Of a DNA stretch of 64,000 nt, positions 1 to 12,497 are shown piece after piece. The DNA is from Kryptolebias marmoratus (Eukaryota; Chordata; Actinopteri; Cyprinodontiformes; Rivulidae), in the NCBI RefSeq assembly GCF_001649575.2, contig NC_051435.1, positions 7,129,633-7,193,632 of the forward strand. The letters run 5' to 3'. The first letter of the stretch is position 1; each line of letters begins with the position of its first letter. Position numbers and translations under genes: made by a program. The notes under the pieces are model-generated. The model was not told the origin of the DNA. It saw only the letters and a program-made list of their open reading frames with translations, and did not search any database.

Positions 1-804
1 TTTATTTACTTAGCTAAACAAACCAAAACGAAGGAACTTGGACCTATTGTGAGCATTACCGGTGGAGTTCTTCCGCATTACTGTTGCCTTTTTGCACACA
101 AATGCATCAATGGGTTACTTTCCATTAATCAATTCCATATCAAGAACACCCTGTGTTCCAGGTGAGCCTCTGAGTCTTGCCTGTTTAGCATTTCAGATTG
201 TGCCCCAGAGATGTCTCATCAAGCTTAATTGAAGATAAGACTAACTTTATCTCCTACTCAGCAAACAGCAGGGCCGAGCCAAGTGGAAGTGATGGATGGT
301 CCCTCCTAGCTTTTCTTGTTGTTTGTTTCATCCCTCGCTGTGTTTAAAAAAATGACCCTTCAAAATGGTACGAGGGGTGGAAACTCGTGTTCGCTGCTGC
401 TCCGAAGGAGGACATGCTTGCTTGGGTAATCCGTTACCATGGAACATACAAAGGGCCTTTCTTAGCACCAAAGCAAGCCTTCAAACATCAATATGAGCCG
501 TGTGAGCTATCCCCTTTGGGTAGGTTCTGTTGATGGGCTTCGTTTCTTGTATGAGGGCTTTCTGGCAGAGATGGACGTGTCAAGGGAACGGACTGACATT
601 GATTTCTTCATCCCAGAGCGCGCACTGACGTATCGACTGCTGGACTGATCAGTTAGAGACATTCTGTTTGTCACTGTTTGGTGGAGCTGAAAGACATCAA
701 ATGAGAAGAGTCAAAGGCCACGTTTGTTTTGTTTTACAGAAAATAATTCTACTTTACTCTTTTTTTTTTTCTGTGAAATATTTTTTTTTTTTCTGAATAT
801 ATTA

Positions 805-1222
805 AATTAAAGGCCTGGCATTTCTTGAAGGGAAGCCTAAAATCATTTTATGCTGAGAGAGGATTGAATTACAACAGTTTTAGTCAAACCTCGTAAATGT
901 CATTATGTACCATCGCATGCCATATTGTGAGATTTTGTAAGAGCGACTGCCACACTGAATTTTAGCTCAACATCTGTGAAACTGATTGAGTTACAGACAT
1001 TTTTGTGTTGGGTTGGATCATTTAGCTGTGGTGGCCGTCTTGAATTAAGTTGACTTCAAAAGTTAATCTGTTGTAGAGGTACAACTAAAGATTACTTTCT
1101 GAGATTTTCATTAAAATCCCTCTGCTGGTTCACAAGGTATTTTGCTAAAGCTACAGAGAAACAAACACATACACACACGAACACGAGCAACAACATTATC
1201 GCCTTCGGCTGTGGGCGATAAC
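805..1222 (+). repeat. Dispersed repeat family A, copy 1 (near full length)
   Basis: Starts with AAAGGCCTGGCATTTCTTGA, runs through a conserved block (TTTTAGCTCA, CTGTGAAACTGAT, GGTGGCCGTCTTGAAT, AGTTGACTTCAAAAGTTAAT, GTATTTTGCTAA) and ends in a hairpin with arms TTATCGCC and GGCGATAA around 1197-1221. The same ordered blocks recur at about a dozen places in the window in both orientations. It has no coding capacity. It is a non-autonomous interspersed element whose class I cannot assign. Confidence 0.8.
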
Positions 1223-1970
1223 AAGCGACAGTCCTCTTAGCTCCTCTATTAGGTGTCATTCACTTGGAATTGAATGCTTGGGTTTTAATAACCAACAAGC
1301 TCTCTTAAAAGGAAGGCTATGAGAAGAAGCCTGAGTTGGTTTTGCCTTATCTTTGTCGTCACTGTGAGGAGCTGCTGATTCATGGGATCTCCGTGTCAGC
1401 GGTGTCACTGTTAAGCACAAAAGTTACAGACTGCAGGATGTTTAAGCTCCTTGTGCTTTCAGAGGTGTATTCTTTTGATCAATTGAATTAAATTCAGTTC
1501 ATTTTTGTGACGCCAATTAGCAACAAAATTCATCTCCGCATGCTACACAGGAAAAGTAAACAAGTCCAATTCAGCTCGTTGTCACATCGCAGCCAAAACA
1601 AACATTGTTCGTTTCTGACATCTGTCAAAGTGAATTATAGATCTCAAGACGAGTCGCAGAAGTCACAGTTCTTCTGCCTAATGTGCAGCTTTTTAGTTTG
1701 TTAAAAAAAAAAAAAGTCAGGCGTTTTTGGAGGCCTAACTGAAATCTGACAGATAACACATGCTCTGGAGGCAGAATACAAGAGGAGAACACAGCGCAGC
1801 TGCTTCCTTACCTTCAGGTAATGATGCTGATTGTGTGTCTGCCTGTGCCTATTTGTGTGCTCGTATTTTTGTCTGCACTGAAAAGATGCAAATGATCCAG
1901 CAGAGAAATAATCTTGCATATGTATTAACCTGATGTAGAATGGATGTGGAATGTATAATTTTTCGTCCTA

Positions 1971-2898
1971 AAGGGATAGTCTGGTCATTTTTAAAGTGAT
2001 GTTCTGTCAAATGGTTATCGGTACCTTATTAATTGTGACTTCAGCCATGGAGCACGGAGTAAAGAGAAAAGTGCAGAAGTCTTCCTCCAGGTTAGGCTAA
2101 TGGTCAGTCAAACGAGGGCCTGATTTTATCATTTTTCAGGCTTTTAAAACAAGTCTTTGACAAAAACGCCATACCGGTGTGAAAGCACACCACATTCACT
2201 AATATAAACCTTTACACTTTTGCATGGCATTGTTTGTTTAGTTTGTCGCTTTTCTGTCACCTAAACAAAACCCGTGTTACGATGTAAATGTGTGTACGGA
2301 GCGCAGATTGTGTTTATTCCGATGATGCTGAGGCCGCAAATGCATCAGTGTCGCCAACTTCCACAAAGCCGCTGCTGGCCGATCTCACCCTGGCTTACAG
2401 CCAGGGCGGCATGTAAATGTGAAATTTTATTTGTGGAAAATAAATTACTGCAGTAAAATAACTCAGAATGTCTCCGTTGCTTCACTTTTTCTGGTCCCAA
2501 GCCCAGGGAAAGGAGGATAACAATTGTGACAATAAAAACAAAGATGCAAGAATTGACAAGAGAAATTTTATTTGTAGTTCTGAAGATTTTAAAGGTGTTT
2601 TTACTCACTTTTTGTCTTTCTCTTTGGCCAATTATACAAATCAGGTGATGACATCATTCAGTGCCTTCTTGCAACTTTTAGGAGAGCCAATCTTATCTTT
2701 CTAAGTTGTTCTTTTAAGTTGGTATGTTGTTTTTAAAAAAACAGCTGACTGTTTAGCTAGCCATTACCTAAGCCTGGATGAAAACTTTTGCCCTTTCTTA
2801 ATGCTCTGTTCTCTATGACTGATGCCCTAGCTAATATGGCTAACTAATAATAAATATTTTACAGAACATTACTTTAAAAAATGATCAGAATATCCCTT
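1971..2898. mobile_element. Non-autonomous DNA transposon with terminal inverted repeats
   Basis: The left end AAGGGATAGTCTGGTCATTT, continuing to GTGATGTTCTGT, is the imperfect reverse complement of the right end (ACAGAACATTACTTTAAAAA ... TATCCCTT) over about 40 bp. Both ends are flanked by TA, consistent with a TA target duplication as made by Tc1/mariner and some other families. The 0.9-kb interior has no transposase-like frame. A related left end occurs at 37277. Confidence 0.7.
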
Positions 2899-4227
2899 TA
2901 AATAGCACTAAAATTAGTTAATTTCCGGATTTAGTAGATATGTAAAGTCTTTACACGGCATCATTTGAGCCCTGCCAGTGAGAGTGCTCGTCTCTGGAAG
3001 CATTCATGTTGGCTTTGTGTCTGTTAAATGCAATGAAATTGCTTTGAGTCGTATTAATGGGATTCAGTCACAATTTGAGCAGCTCGAGACAAGGTCAAAG
3101 TCTCGCCTAGCACCTTTGAAATTGATTTGACACAGATTCATCCGCATGGAGAAAATGTGTGTTAAAAAATGCATACCTCTTGATATTGTTGTATTAGAAA
3201 TGTTGAAGCAATATTCACCTGTGACACGGGGAAAATATATCCATCTCCTCTCCCGTAAGAGAGCGGAGTAAAAAAAGGCTTCTGTTTGCATTTTAAATGA
3301 GAAATAAAATGTTTTAAACAAAACAGTTTATTTTTATAGGTTTAAAATGTATTGGTTAGTTTCCAGAATAAAGAGAGTTGGTTTTTTTATGTTATTTTCT
3401 TATTTGGCATCAGTGTCTTTTTCTCCAGAATGACATCTTTTTAGATTTATTTAAAGTTGCTAGCTTATTCAGTGACTAAAATCATGTTTGTTAGCTAAAT
3501 ATGAAGTAGTAGCTCTACTACTTATGGTTATAGATTATAGTTCAGCTAAATGCTTCTAAGAGTAGAGCAGAGTATTCTGGGACAGGGCTGTACTGTGAAG
3601 TGACTTGTTACCCTGTACTCTGTACATACCATGTACTTACTGGTATCAATATATATTACTGCCATTCCCAGAATCAGTAATCTCATCTCACATGAAGGAA
3701 CTTTGTATTAAGGTGCCAAAAACTGCAGAAATAAATTATGAGAAAATAGTTGACTGTTTGGTAAAGAATCCTCCTTCTGTCACCTTGTTTGTGCATCAAC
3801 CTCTGTCAATTACATAAATGATGACTTGGTAAAATCAAAGCTTTGTCAAAACCTGTTTGTAAAAAGGATAAAACCATTTATTTCTACAAATAAGTCTTCA
3901 GTGCCACGGTGAAAATTTATCCATCCCAATAAGTACCGTCTCTCCAGTTTTCAGTAATTTTGTAAGTCTCCACTCTAACCTGCTTCAGAGTCAACTGTTG
4001 ATTGTGACGTCAAAGATCTGACTCATGGTTGAGGATGTTGATTTGTCTGGAACAACGTGTAGCTTGGAGCTTGGAAAACAGAGTTTCTCATGACTGTGAG
4101 CCCAAAAATCACTTGGAGGTCCAGACACCTTGAAAAGTAAAAAGAAATCTTTTATCGCTTAGAAGCTTCAATGTGCAGGATACAGAATACTTTATGTTGC
4201 TTTCAGACCATCTATCTATCCAACCCA

Positions 4228-4493
4228 TCCATTTTTTTACCCACTTGTTCCTTTCCAGGTTACAGGAGAGGCGGGGCACACCTGGACAGGTTACAAGTCC
4301 ATCACAGGGACACACAGAGACAAACAACCACTCACGCTGTCACTCACACCTAGGGACAATTTAGAGTTGCATGTTTTTGGTCTGTGGGAGGAAGCTGGAG
4401 AAAAGCCACGTGCACACAGGGAGAACATACAAACTCCACCCAGAAAGGCCGGGAGACGAACAGCTTTAACCACTTCCCCACCGTGCCACCAGC
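4228..4493 (-). mobile_element. SINE-like element, reverse orientation
   Basis: Contains the blocks CACCTGGACAGG, AGTCCATCACAGGGACACAC, GGGACAATTTAGAGT, GCATGTTTTTGGTCTGTGGG and GGGAGAACATACAAACTCCA, a set I recognise as very common in teleost genomes. A copy of the same family lies in the opposite orientation at 30755-31078. The tRNA-like head expected at the high-coordinate end is degraded here. The family name is not asserted. Confidence 0.75.
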
Positions 4494-5537
4494 TTTCAGA
4501 CCAAACATAGTAAATAATTCATCTGTTATTTTGTCTTTTTTAACGTTATTATTTGGTTTTATTAAACATTTATCAATGTTTTAATCCTAAAGTATTGTTT
4601 TTAGATTGTTTTTGACCAAATAATGTCACCAACAAACGTTTTCATGGCTAACTGATCACTGTAAAAAAAATACTGACCCCCTAGAATAAGAATTTGGCTT
4701 ATTGTTCACTGTTTGTGTTGTCTGTGGCAGGGATTCTTTTGGTCTAATTTCTACAGCGAGTAATGTGTTTCAGTAATGGACTTCATAATAGCAACAATCG
4801 CCTCAACCATGACAACATCTAAGTCATACAATAGCACAGACCTGCTCTGAGGCTTTTGGCTGAAAATAACGACAAACAACTTCAGTGTGAATGAACTCTA
4901 AGGAGATGAGATGCACATTGACAGTCAGGGCTGTAACCACTGGAAGCCTTCCAACATTTTGAGGCCCTTTCACAGATGAGTTTTTTTAAACCAGCAGTCA
5001 AAGCTCAGGAAATGGGCCTCAGATTGTCACAACTGTGGTACATATAGACTAACATTGGCTATGACTAAAACAGAATGAGCTTTGCAGCTTCTGATGCATG
5101 ATTTCTAAACTGTGTTGCATGAAGAAATGTAAACAGTTTTGTCAGTAGTACCTAAAGATATATATTCAATAACATTGCAACAAATTGTGAAACTGACTGC
5201 TTTGGAAATTCTTTTGTAAAACTCCTAAACATTCTCTAATCAGCTGACACATAACAAAACACCCAGTTATGATATTTTGAGCATCTGTCAAATATTAAGT
5301 ATGTTCCCCTTTTTGCCGACAAATCAGCCCTGAAGTATTGACTTCACGAAATCTCTTAAGGTCTCTTTTGATACTGAGTACAAACCCATCAATGGCAGAT
5401 ACTTTGAGTTCTGTAAATCTCATCACAGGGTCTTCATGAATTAAACTTTTCCAGTACTCTGAAGTTGTTCAATTCTGAGATCTACTTGTTATAGTGAAGT
5501 CAAAACTTGAGACTGTATGGGGGAGATGAAATATGCT

Positions 5538-5561
5538 AAGATAGGATAGGATAGGATAAGG
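5538..5561 (+). repeat. Short tandem repeat (ATAGG)n
   Basis: About four pentamer units of ATAGG/ATAAG type. It is short, with no further role visible. Confidence 0.7.
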
Positions 5562-8407
5562 GCTTGAACGAGAAGGGATGACAAGACAGGACAGACAAGT
5601 AGACCAATTTGCAACAGTCACTAAATTTACTAGAAAACACTAAGAAAACAAGAAAAATCCAGCATTTATTGTAACAGACTGCTCTCTTGGTGTTTTATAG
5701 TCATCACAAGTTGGATAGAAAACAACAAAAAAGAAAGAAAAATCCTGCAGCTGTTGTAACAGCTCTTAAGGCACCATGTGTATGGATCCAGGCTGTCCCA
5801 GCAGAACATTGCCCAAAGCAGCAAATCCCCCTGCCAACTTGGCTTCTCCCAGCAGTGCTTCCCAGTGCCATGCTTTTGCAAGATAAGTGATGCACACAAA
5901 GCCAGCTATCCAAATGTCACTGGTCTAAGGTCCGGTTCTGATACTTGTGTCCCTTGCAGACACTTTCGTGATGGAAACAGGTTAGCATCAAGGTTGGGAT
6001 AAATTTCTTTATCAATTTTAACCACAGTAGTTATTCTTTCAGATGAAATGACACTGGTCAGCTTTTACTTCCCACATGCATCAAAAGTCTTGATTGTCCC
6101 TGTTTCTGGGTCAGTTTTCCTCCCATAAATGTTTGGTTTGATCCCAGCCACTGCAGTTTGGGAACAACCCAGAAGATCGTCTAACTGTAACAATTCAGTC
6201 ATTGCCAAAGACAGTCAGCTCATTAGTTTACTATTTTTGTCTGCTTTTGTCACATTAACTTGGAAAACTCAATTTGCACCATCATTGTGACAAGATAATC
6301 ATTGTTTTCCACTTTAACTGTCACTAGTCCTGAAATTGTGATCTGTGTATATTTAAAAATTTAAACAAAAGTCAAATGCTATGAAACACTTAATTCAAAG
6401 GCCCTTGTCCTTGACTTTAGGGAGTGCAGAGACTTCCTGGAAAACTTCCTGCGGCTCCACGATTCCCGTTTGGCAGCGCTGCAGTCCTCATGCCAAACAT
6501 CTGGGCAGGTGGCATCCCGCCACTCTGCTAATAGTAGGCCAGATTTCCCAAGTGTCTTTGAAGTGCAGACAGGGATTACAGTGGTCCTCTGCTCTCACTC
6601 CTGATAACCTGCTATTATAGGGCCATTGAAACATCCATAATCTTTATCGACCTCCATTGGCGAACAGTAGGTGTTGCAACAACAGTGATAGATCAGACTT
6701 AAGCACAGAGGAAAGTGGGGAGCAAAGGAAATGAATCAATGGAAGGCTGAATAGAAATGTCCAAGAAAGAAGTGATGAAAACCAGGATAATTGTAAAACA
6801 GTCATTTTAGTGATTTATTCTTGAGAATGCTTAGTATTCCTAACTGCAGTGTGAGCTGCTTGCTCAATTGGACAAGAGTGCAGCTCTGTGTGTGTGTGGG
6901 TGGTTAAATGGACCTGTGGATTTTTTTTTAATTCATGAAAAGAACAAGTACCAGAAAGTGAGTTTATAATGTCACCACCTCAGTTGTAATCATTAATTTT
7001 CTGAAATTAATCATCAACTCTATCAGTCCCCTGCAGGTCCCCTGAGGTCCTTTGGTCCTGTAATTTCTTTTTCGTCTTTCTTTCATCAGATAGACACAAG
7101 GACAGAATCAGTGGTCCAAGGTTTTTCATTTCTGTTTGATCTGCATGCCTTTTTTTCTTCCATTGCTGCCTTATCTGCTTCCACAACTTCAGCGATGTGG
7201 GCCAAATTAAACGTGGTGCGTTTAGGTGTGCAGTTTAAGCCTCCATGTCTGCCAAACATTCTTGGATTCTAGTTTCAGATCCTGTGACTTGAAACAAACT
7301 CTTTCTCCTGAACAAAAAAAACACCTCTCAGACCTGTTTACTTGTTTTATGTAGCATAAAAAACAAAAATCCCAGCCCTCATAAATGTTACAGGGCTGAG
7401 AGGCAAATATTGTTTCAGTGCTGCGCTCAAAACAGAGGAAGAAATGAGAATAAGTGAGTAAGTAGGCGAGTAAGTGCACTTATTGCACCATCTTGTGAAT
7501 GAAGAAAGTGCTGCATGTCATTAGAAGTCTCAGGACAAAAGGTATGTCACACTGCAGGAAAAACAACATGCATCATCCCATCTAAAGGGAACATTTTGAA
7601 ATAGCTGCAACCACAATTATTTGTATATGCTGATACGTTTGCACAGTTATGAATAACTTGTCAAAAACTGACAAGCGCGAGCAGCTGATATTTATTTGCA
7701 TCGGCATCACTCCCACATCCCTGAAGATAGCCCATATTTTAAATTGATGATGCTTGTCAAGAGATAGTAGATCCTGCTTTTCCCTTTCCACAACTTTCAT
7801 CAACCTCTACGTGTAACTCCAATCGAACAGATATCCTTTCCCCAGAGTCCATGTAAAGAAAAACAACCAGCAGGTGTCTCGGTTATGATGAATACTAAAT
7901 AAAAGGTTGGCCGGGGGAGCTTTGCCGGCATTTCATCAGTAGCTGTTAGGTGGGAGTGTTTGCAAGCAGAAAGAGGGGTGTGAGATTGAGCGCTTAGGAA
8001 ATGAGATCCTTTGTTAATGACAGAGGTAGCTTAATTAAACCTGAACATCTAAATGGCTGCTGGAAAACAAAGTTGACAGTCAGACAAATGCCTACGGCAG
8101 AACTGTTTGTCGGTGCAGTGCCCTCGGCGAATTTCTCCTCGGCTATAACAGCGTGTAATGTACAGAATGACTTATCAGAACTGTGGCCGAAATGAGGTGG
8201 GGGGTGGGGGAAGCACACTTGGCTCATGCAGTGAGCTCCTTTGCAATCTTCAGAGCACCATTACACATCATATTTGGCTTGAACTTATTTTACACATCTT
8301 CCCTGAATACTGACCTCAAGCTCTGAAGTGAAATAAACATTCCTTTAAAATAAACTAATCTTATAAAGAATAAACTTAACTAAAGGAACTGCCTTTTCAC
8401 AGAAAAT

Positions 8408-8940
8408 GCAGTGTGAATGCTAAGTGCTGAATGACTTTGCTAAAACTTGCTGAAGAAACAAAAACTGAGTTGTTGAAGCAGAGCACTAGCTAAAAGATAG
8501 GCATAGCAAAAGGCTAGCTAAAATCTGAAATTTTCAAAAGGCTTGATAGAAGCTAAGGTAGGAAAGAGTAGCTAAAGGTGTCAAAAGGCTCGCTCAAAAT
8601 GTCAAAACGTTAGCTAGAAGCTACAGTATAGTAGCAAAAGGGTAGCTAAAAGGTAACAGTAGCAGAACAAAAAGATGAGCAAGTGTGCAAAAGCCGATTT
8701 TAAAGAGAACAATGTTTTTGAAGGAATTGAAAAGATTTTAATGTATGGGTAAAATAATTGTGAATAAAGTTAAATATTTTGAAAAGTGTAATGGTTACAA
8801 AAACCAAAAGTCATGGCACCAATCTCCTGAATGAGCTGAACGTTTTGATATATGAATGGCTAAAATCGCACAAAGTTTGCAAACGTAAGTAGATTACAAA
8901 TAACGTAAAAAAAAAAAAATACAGGAGAGCAGAAGTGTGA
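8408..8940 (+). repeat. Repeat family B (AGCTAAAAG minisatellite-bearing element), copy 1
   Basis: The core (about 8480-8665) is a degenerate array of 15-25-bp units made of AGCTAAAA, AGTAGC and AAAGGCTAGC. It is bracketed by GTGTGAATGCTAAGTGCTGA on the left and GTGTGAATGCTGAGTCAG on the right. The same core and brackets occur at 46465-46755 (reverse) and 49290-49935 (forward), so this is a dispersed element rather than a local expansion. Confidence 0.7.
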
Positions 8941-9189
8941 ATGCTGAGTCAGTCTTCAAACTATTAGAAGTCCTGTTTGAGTATGATGAAGAGTATCTCG
9001 AATTACTAAAACAACCCATATTTCAACATAGCTCCTTAAACGTGGCGTTTTTAGTACCTTAATGATACTTTCACATAAAAAATTCCAACTATATTGGCTC
9101 CTTTTAACATGGGTATTTTTGTGGCGACCATTGTTCCCCAGGGAGTACAATTAATAAGCTCTGTTCAACTTTAAAGGTCAAGAATTAGT

Positions 9190-9420
9190 AACCTGTTCTT
9201 GGTTGAACACAGGCGCGAGCTTTTGCTCCGGGAAATAATTTGTCTCAATTACACATAAAGACTGATTAGGGACCTGTCCCATTGTGGTGATCCAAATAAA
9301 TTATCCCCATTATGACAGTAATTTCTAATCACATTTATAAAACAGCGCCATTACGAGCCCTTGGCTGTGATGTTAGTGCACACGGTACTTACAGGAAGCT
9401 TTCACATCGCTGTAAGTGCC
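9190..9420. other. Repeat-free, homeodomain-site-rich intronic block (candidate conserved element)
   Basis: The sequence is non-repetitive and holds many TAAT/ATTA cores (AATTACAC, TCTAATCACA, CCATTACGA) and TTTATAAAAC. It lacks the T/A-run drift and repeat debris around it. It looks like the conserved non-coding elements often found in fish introns. This rests on composition and motif density only; alignment to other fish would decide. Confidence 0.25.
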
Positions 9421-10209
9421 GAATGTAGTGGACTCTTGTGTTTGCGAGTCGCTGTATTGTGCTGGAGAGCATGTCCATTTTCAACCACTGTTTCAAGAGC
9501 ATCCCTCGCTGCTCCATTAGTGGAGTATGCTTGGATATGTAGGGAAGAGCAGAAAATGGGGAGTGGGGTGGGGGGCTCTGAAAAGTGCTCAGAGCAGAGA
9601 GGACTACAAAGAAAGCAAAGAGATTAGTCACAACTCCTACACTAATAACTAGAACAAGCATTGCAGGTTTAAATCTGAGTTTCAATGCGTCACACCCAGC
9701 GGAACACAAAAGCAAAACCAACATAAGATATTTTTTTTTAGGTCATCATAATGTAAAAAGAAATAAACTGGCACAGTCAATCCAACAACCAAACACAAAA
9801 GGGTTATTGTCTTTCAGAAGATGTAGATTTTATTTATATTTGGAAAACAATTACAAAAGCATGTGATTCAATCCCACCTCCGAGTTCGTGCTGTATTTAC
9901 CCCACTTTCATGACTTTATTAAACTCCCATCAGGAGCCTGATGCCCAGGTGTGTAATGGAGGTTGGAAATGGTTCACAGAAATGTTTTGTCTTGTGTCTC
10001 TGTGTTACAAGTCAGACACTGGGATGGAGGTTAATGATGCAAAACCTGTGAGCCTCACATAACTCTGTGCTGCTCTGCCTGGTTTCTGTGTGACCCACAC
10101 TGGGAGGCAGTGGGGTTATGATCCATCTATGTGTCGTGTCTCACAGCTCTGACTCAGTCATTTGTTTTGCCATAATCCTCAATCATATGAATTTATAAAA
10201 GAAAACTAT

Positions 10210-10715
10210 CATTCTTTGAAGAAATGCATATCACATGCCACCATGCCACGTTTTAAAGAAAAGCCCAGTGCTGTTAGCACTTGGAGTATGTATTAGGGAT
10301 CCCTCTCAGCTACTAGCACACCAAATTTTAGCTAAGTATCTTTAAAATTGACTGCAATGTAGCCATTTTTATGATTACTAAGCTCAATTAACTGTAGGGG
10401 TCAACTTGAATGGTTTAATGGTTCACAAGATATTTTGCTAACAGACAGTTAATGGCAAAGTTTTAAATAGACTCAGAGTATTCCATGGAGGTAACTTTTA
10501 GCTACTACCGCACAAGATTTTATCTCAATATCTGTAAAACTGGCTGCATTATTACTATTTTTGTGGTGGCCATCTTGAATTGGGTTGGCTCCAAAAGGTA
10601 ATCAGTTGTAAATGTTCATGATTCAGTGATTAGTTTCATTAAAAAAAAAAAAAAAACAATGACACACACAGATGCAGTTACATGATCGCCCACCTTTCAT
10701 GGCAGAAGGCAAAAA
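10210..10715 (+). repeat. Dispersed repeat family A, copy 2
   Basis: Shares with copy 1 the blocks GAAATGCATATCAC, TTAGCACTTGGAGTATG, CTCAGCTACTAGCACA, TTTTAGCTAAGTATCT and TGGTGGCCATCTTGAATTGG, and ends near a remnant of the terminal hairpin (GATCGCCCACC). The interior carries small duplications (two TTAGCT/AAATTGACTG-type blocks), suggesting two overlapping insertions or an internal duplication. Confidence 0.75.
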
Positions 10716-11956
10716 TTAAATAGCTTGTGAAAAAAGAAAGGTTTGGCCCTGAGGTCTTATTGGTATAAGTTTTGCAAACATGTTCTCAAAGTTTCCAAAC
10801 TGCAAAACTTTTTCTGTCCTTATCTTGAGCTAAATATGTTTAAAATCCAGTCAGAACGTTCTTGTTCATGGTCGCGTTAACAGGATGATCCCACAGAGAA
10901 GAGGTATTTGAAGCTTTTTTTTTTTGTGTTGCGTTTCAAACAAACTGGGCAACATTTAAGTAAATGTCAAATGTAATGTCAAAACACTGGAATATTCATC
11001 CGGTTTTTCTAAAGCATATGAATAATAAATCTTGGCATTGTCAGGATTTTATTAAAATTTTATGCTATTAATGACTTATGTGGAGAAACTAAAAGAAATG
11101 TACATCTTTTGCACTGAAAAATAACAAGAGAAAAGTTTCACACTAGTATTTTAGTGGACTTTATTTACTTAACTATAAATCCCTCAGATCTGCAAAAAAT
11201 AAAATTAAATAAAAGGTCAGAAAAGTGGCATTTCTCTGCTGTTTTGTGTTAAATAACACAATGAGTTTATTCCTAAGTGAAAACCAGATAATACAAGATT
11301 TATAGTCGTGACGACCCTAATTTCCTTTCTCCTGCCATGCCTTTAGGTGGAGTAAATCACATCCAGTTTAAACGTGCAACTACCGGTGACTGTTTTTTCT
11401 CAAGAGTTATTTGCAAAGTACAACAGCCATCCACTGCTGTGTCAAGAAATTCACCTTGCTGCGAGTCTGAAAAGTGAGACGGTTACTCCACAGAACAAGG
11501 TTTTATACACGAGCACAAATGGAAGTTTTGAGTCCAATCCTGAACAGAAAAATGTGATGTAGTAAAACTAAAATGTGCCCTTCACTTAAATGTTGTAAAA
11601 TGCTTTTTTTGTTTGTTTTTGTAGACTCATTCCTTACATTCTTTATTCTTCTGTGTTCAGAGGGAATGAGACCTTACATTTTTAGACTGTCTTCTGAAGC
11701 CTGTTTACAACGATACTTTAGAGAGAACTGAGTGGTCTCCCTCAGGTCTTTTCAAGCCAGCTTTGTGGCTTCACCCTTTGACCGTCAGAAAACATGAAAA
11801 CATTTTGTGAGGGTGATAAAATGTGAACGGTTTTATTTTTTGCATTCAAAAAAGCTTCCATGTTTTGCTCAAAAGACAAAGTAGTAAGTTTTTTGTTTAT
11901 ATTTTTCCTGAAACTACACCTTCAAGAATAGAAATTCATTGACACAACACCAATGA

Positions 11957-12470
11957 AAGGCCTAGTATTTCTTAAAGGAATGCATATTACCCGCTGTCTT
12001 TTATGCCGTTGCATTAAACTAAAATGTTATGCTTAGAAGGGATGAAGAGACACGTTTTGGTCAAACCTTGCACAACCTCATGCGATGCAGTTGTAGATGT
12101 CCATTCAGTGATTAATTTCTGAGAGTTTCACGAAAACTTGTCTAGTGTCCATGAGTTATTTTGCTCACAACCTAACAGGGATAACACTGAGAGTTTATGC
12201 CAAAGTTTAAAGCAAAAATACTGTGCAACGTGTAGTTCTCAGAATGTGTGTTGGGAATGATGCTCAGCTATTAGCAAAACAAATTTTAGCTTGATATGTG
12301 TACAACTAGCTGAGTTGTAGCCAGTTTTACATATATGTTTACTAGGATCATTTGGCTGTGACAGCCATCTTAAATTGAGTTGACTTCAAACATTAAACAG
12401 TTGTAGATGTGGTTCCATTTACCATTTTCTGAAAGTCTCATTGAAAAACCTTTTAGTGATTCATGAGAAT
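11957..12470 (+). repeat. Dispersed repeat family A, copy 3 (two partial units in tandem)
   Basis: Begins AAAGGCCTAGTATTTCTTAA. The GTTGTAGATGT ... GAGAGTTTCA ... TATTTTGCTCA block appears first at about 12090-12170. A second unit follows with the upstream TTTTAGCTTGATATGTGTA and GGCTGTGACAGCCATCTTAA blocks, and then the GTTGTAGATGT block again. The order implies a deleted copy followed by a second partial copy. Confidence 0.7.
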
Positions 12471-12478
12471 AGACAGAA

Positions 12479-12497
12479 AGGTATGGTATGGTATGGG
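12479..12497 (+). repeat. Short tandem repeat (GGTAT)3
   Basis: Three to four pentamers immediately after the family A copy. It may be derived from that element's 3' end by slippage. Confidence 0.6.
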
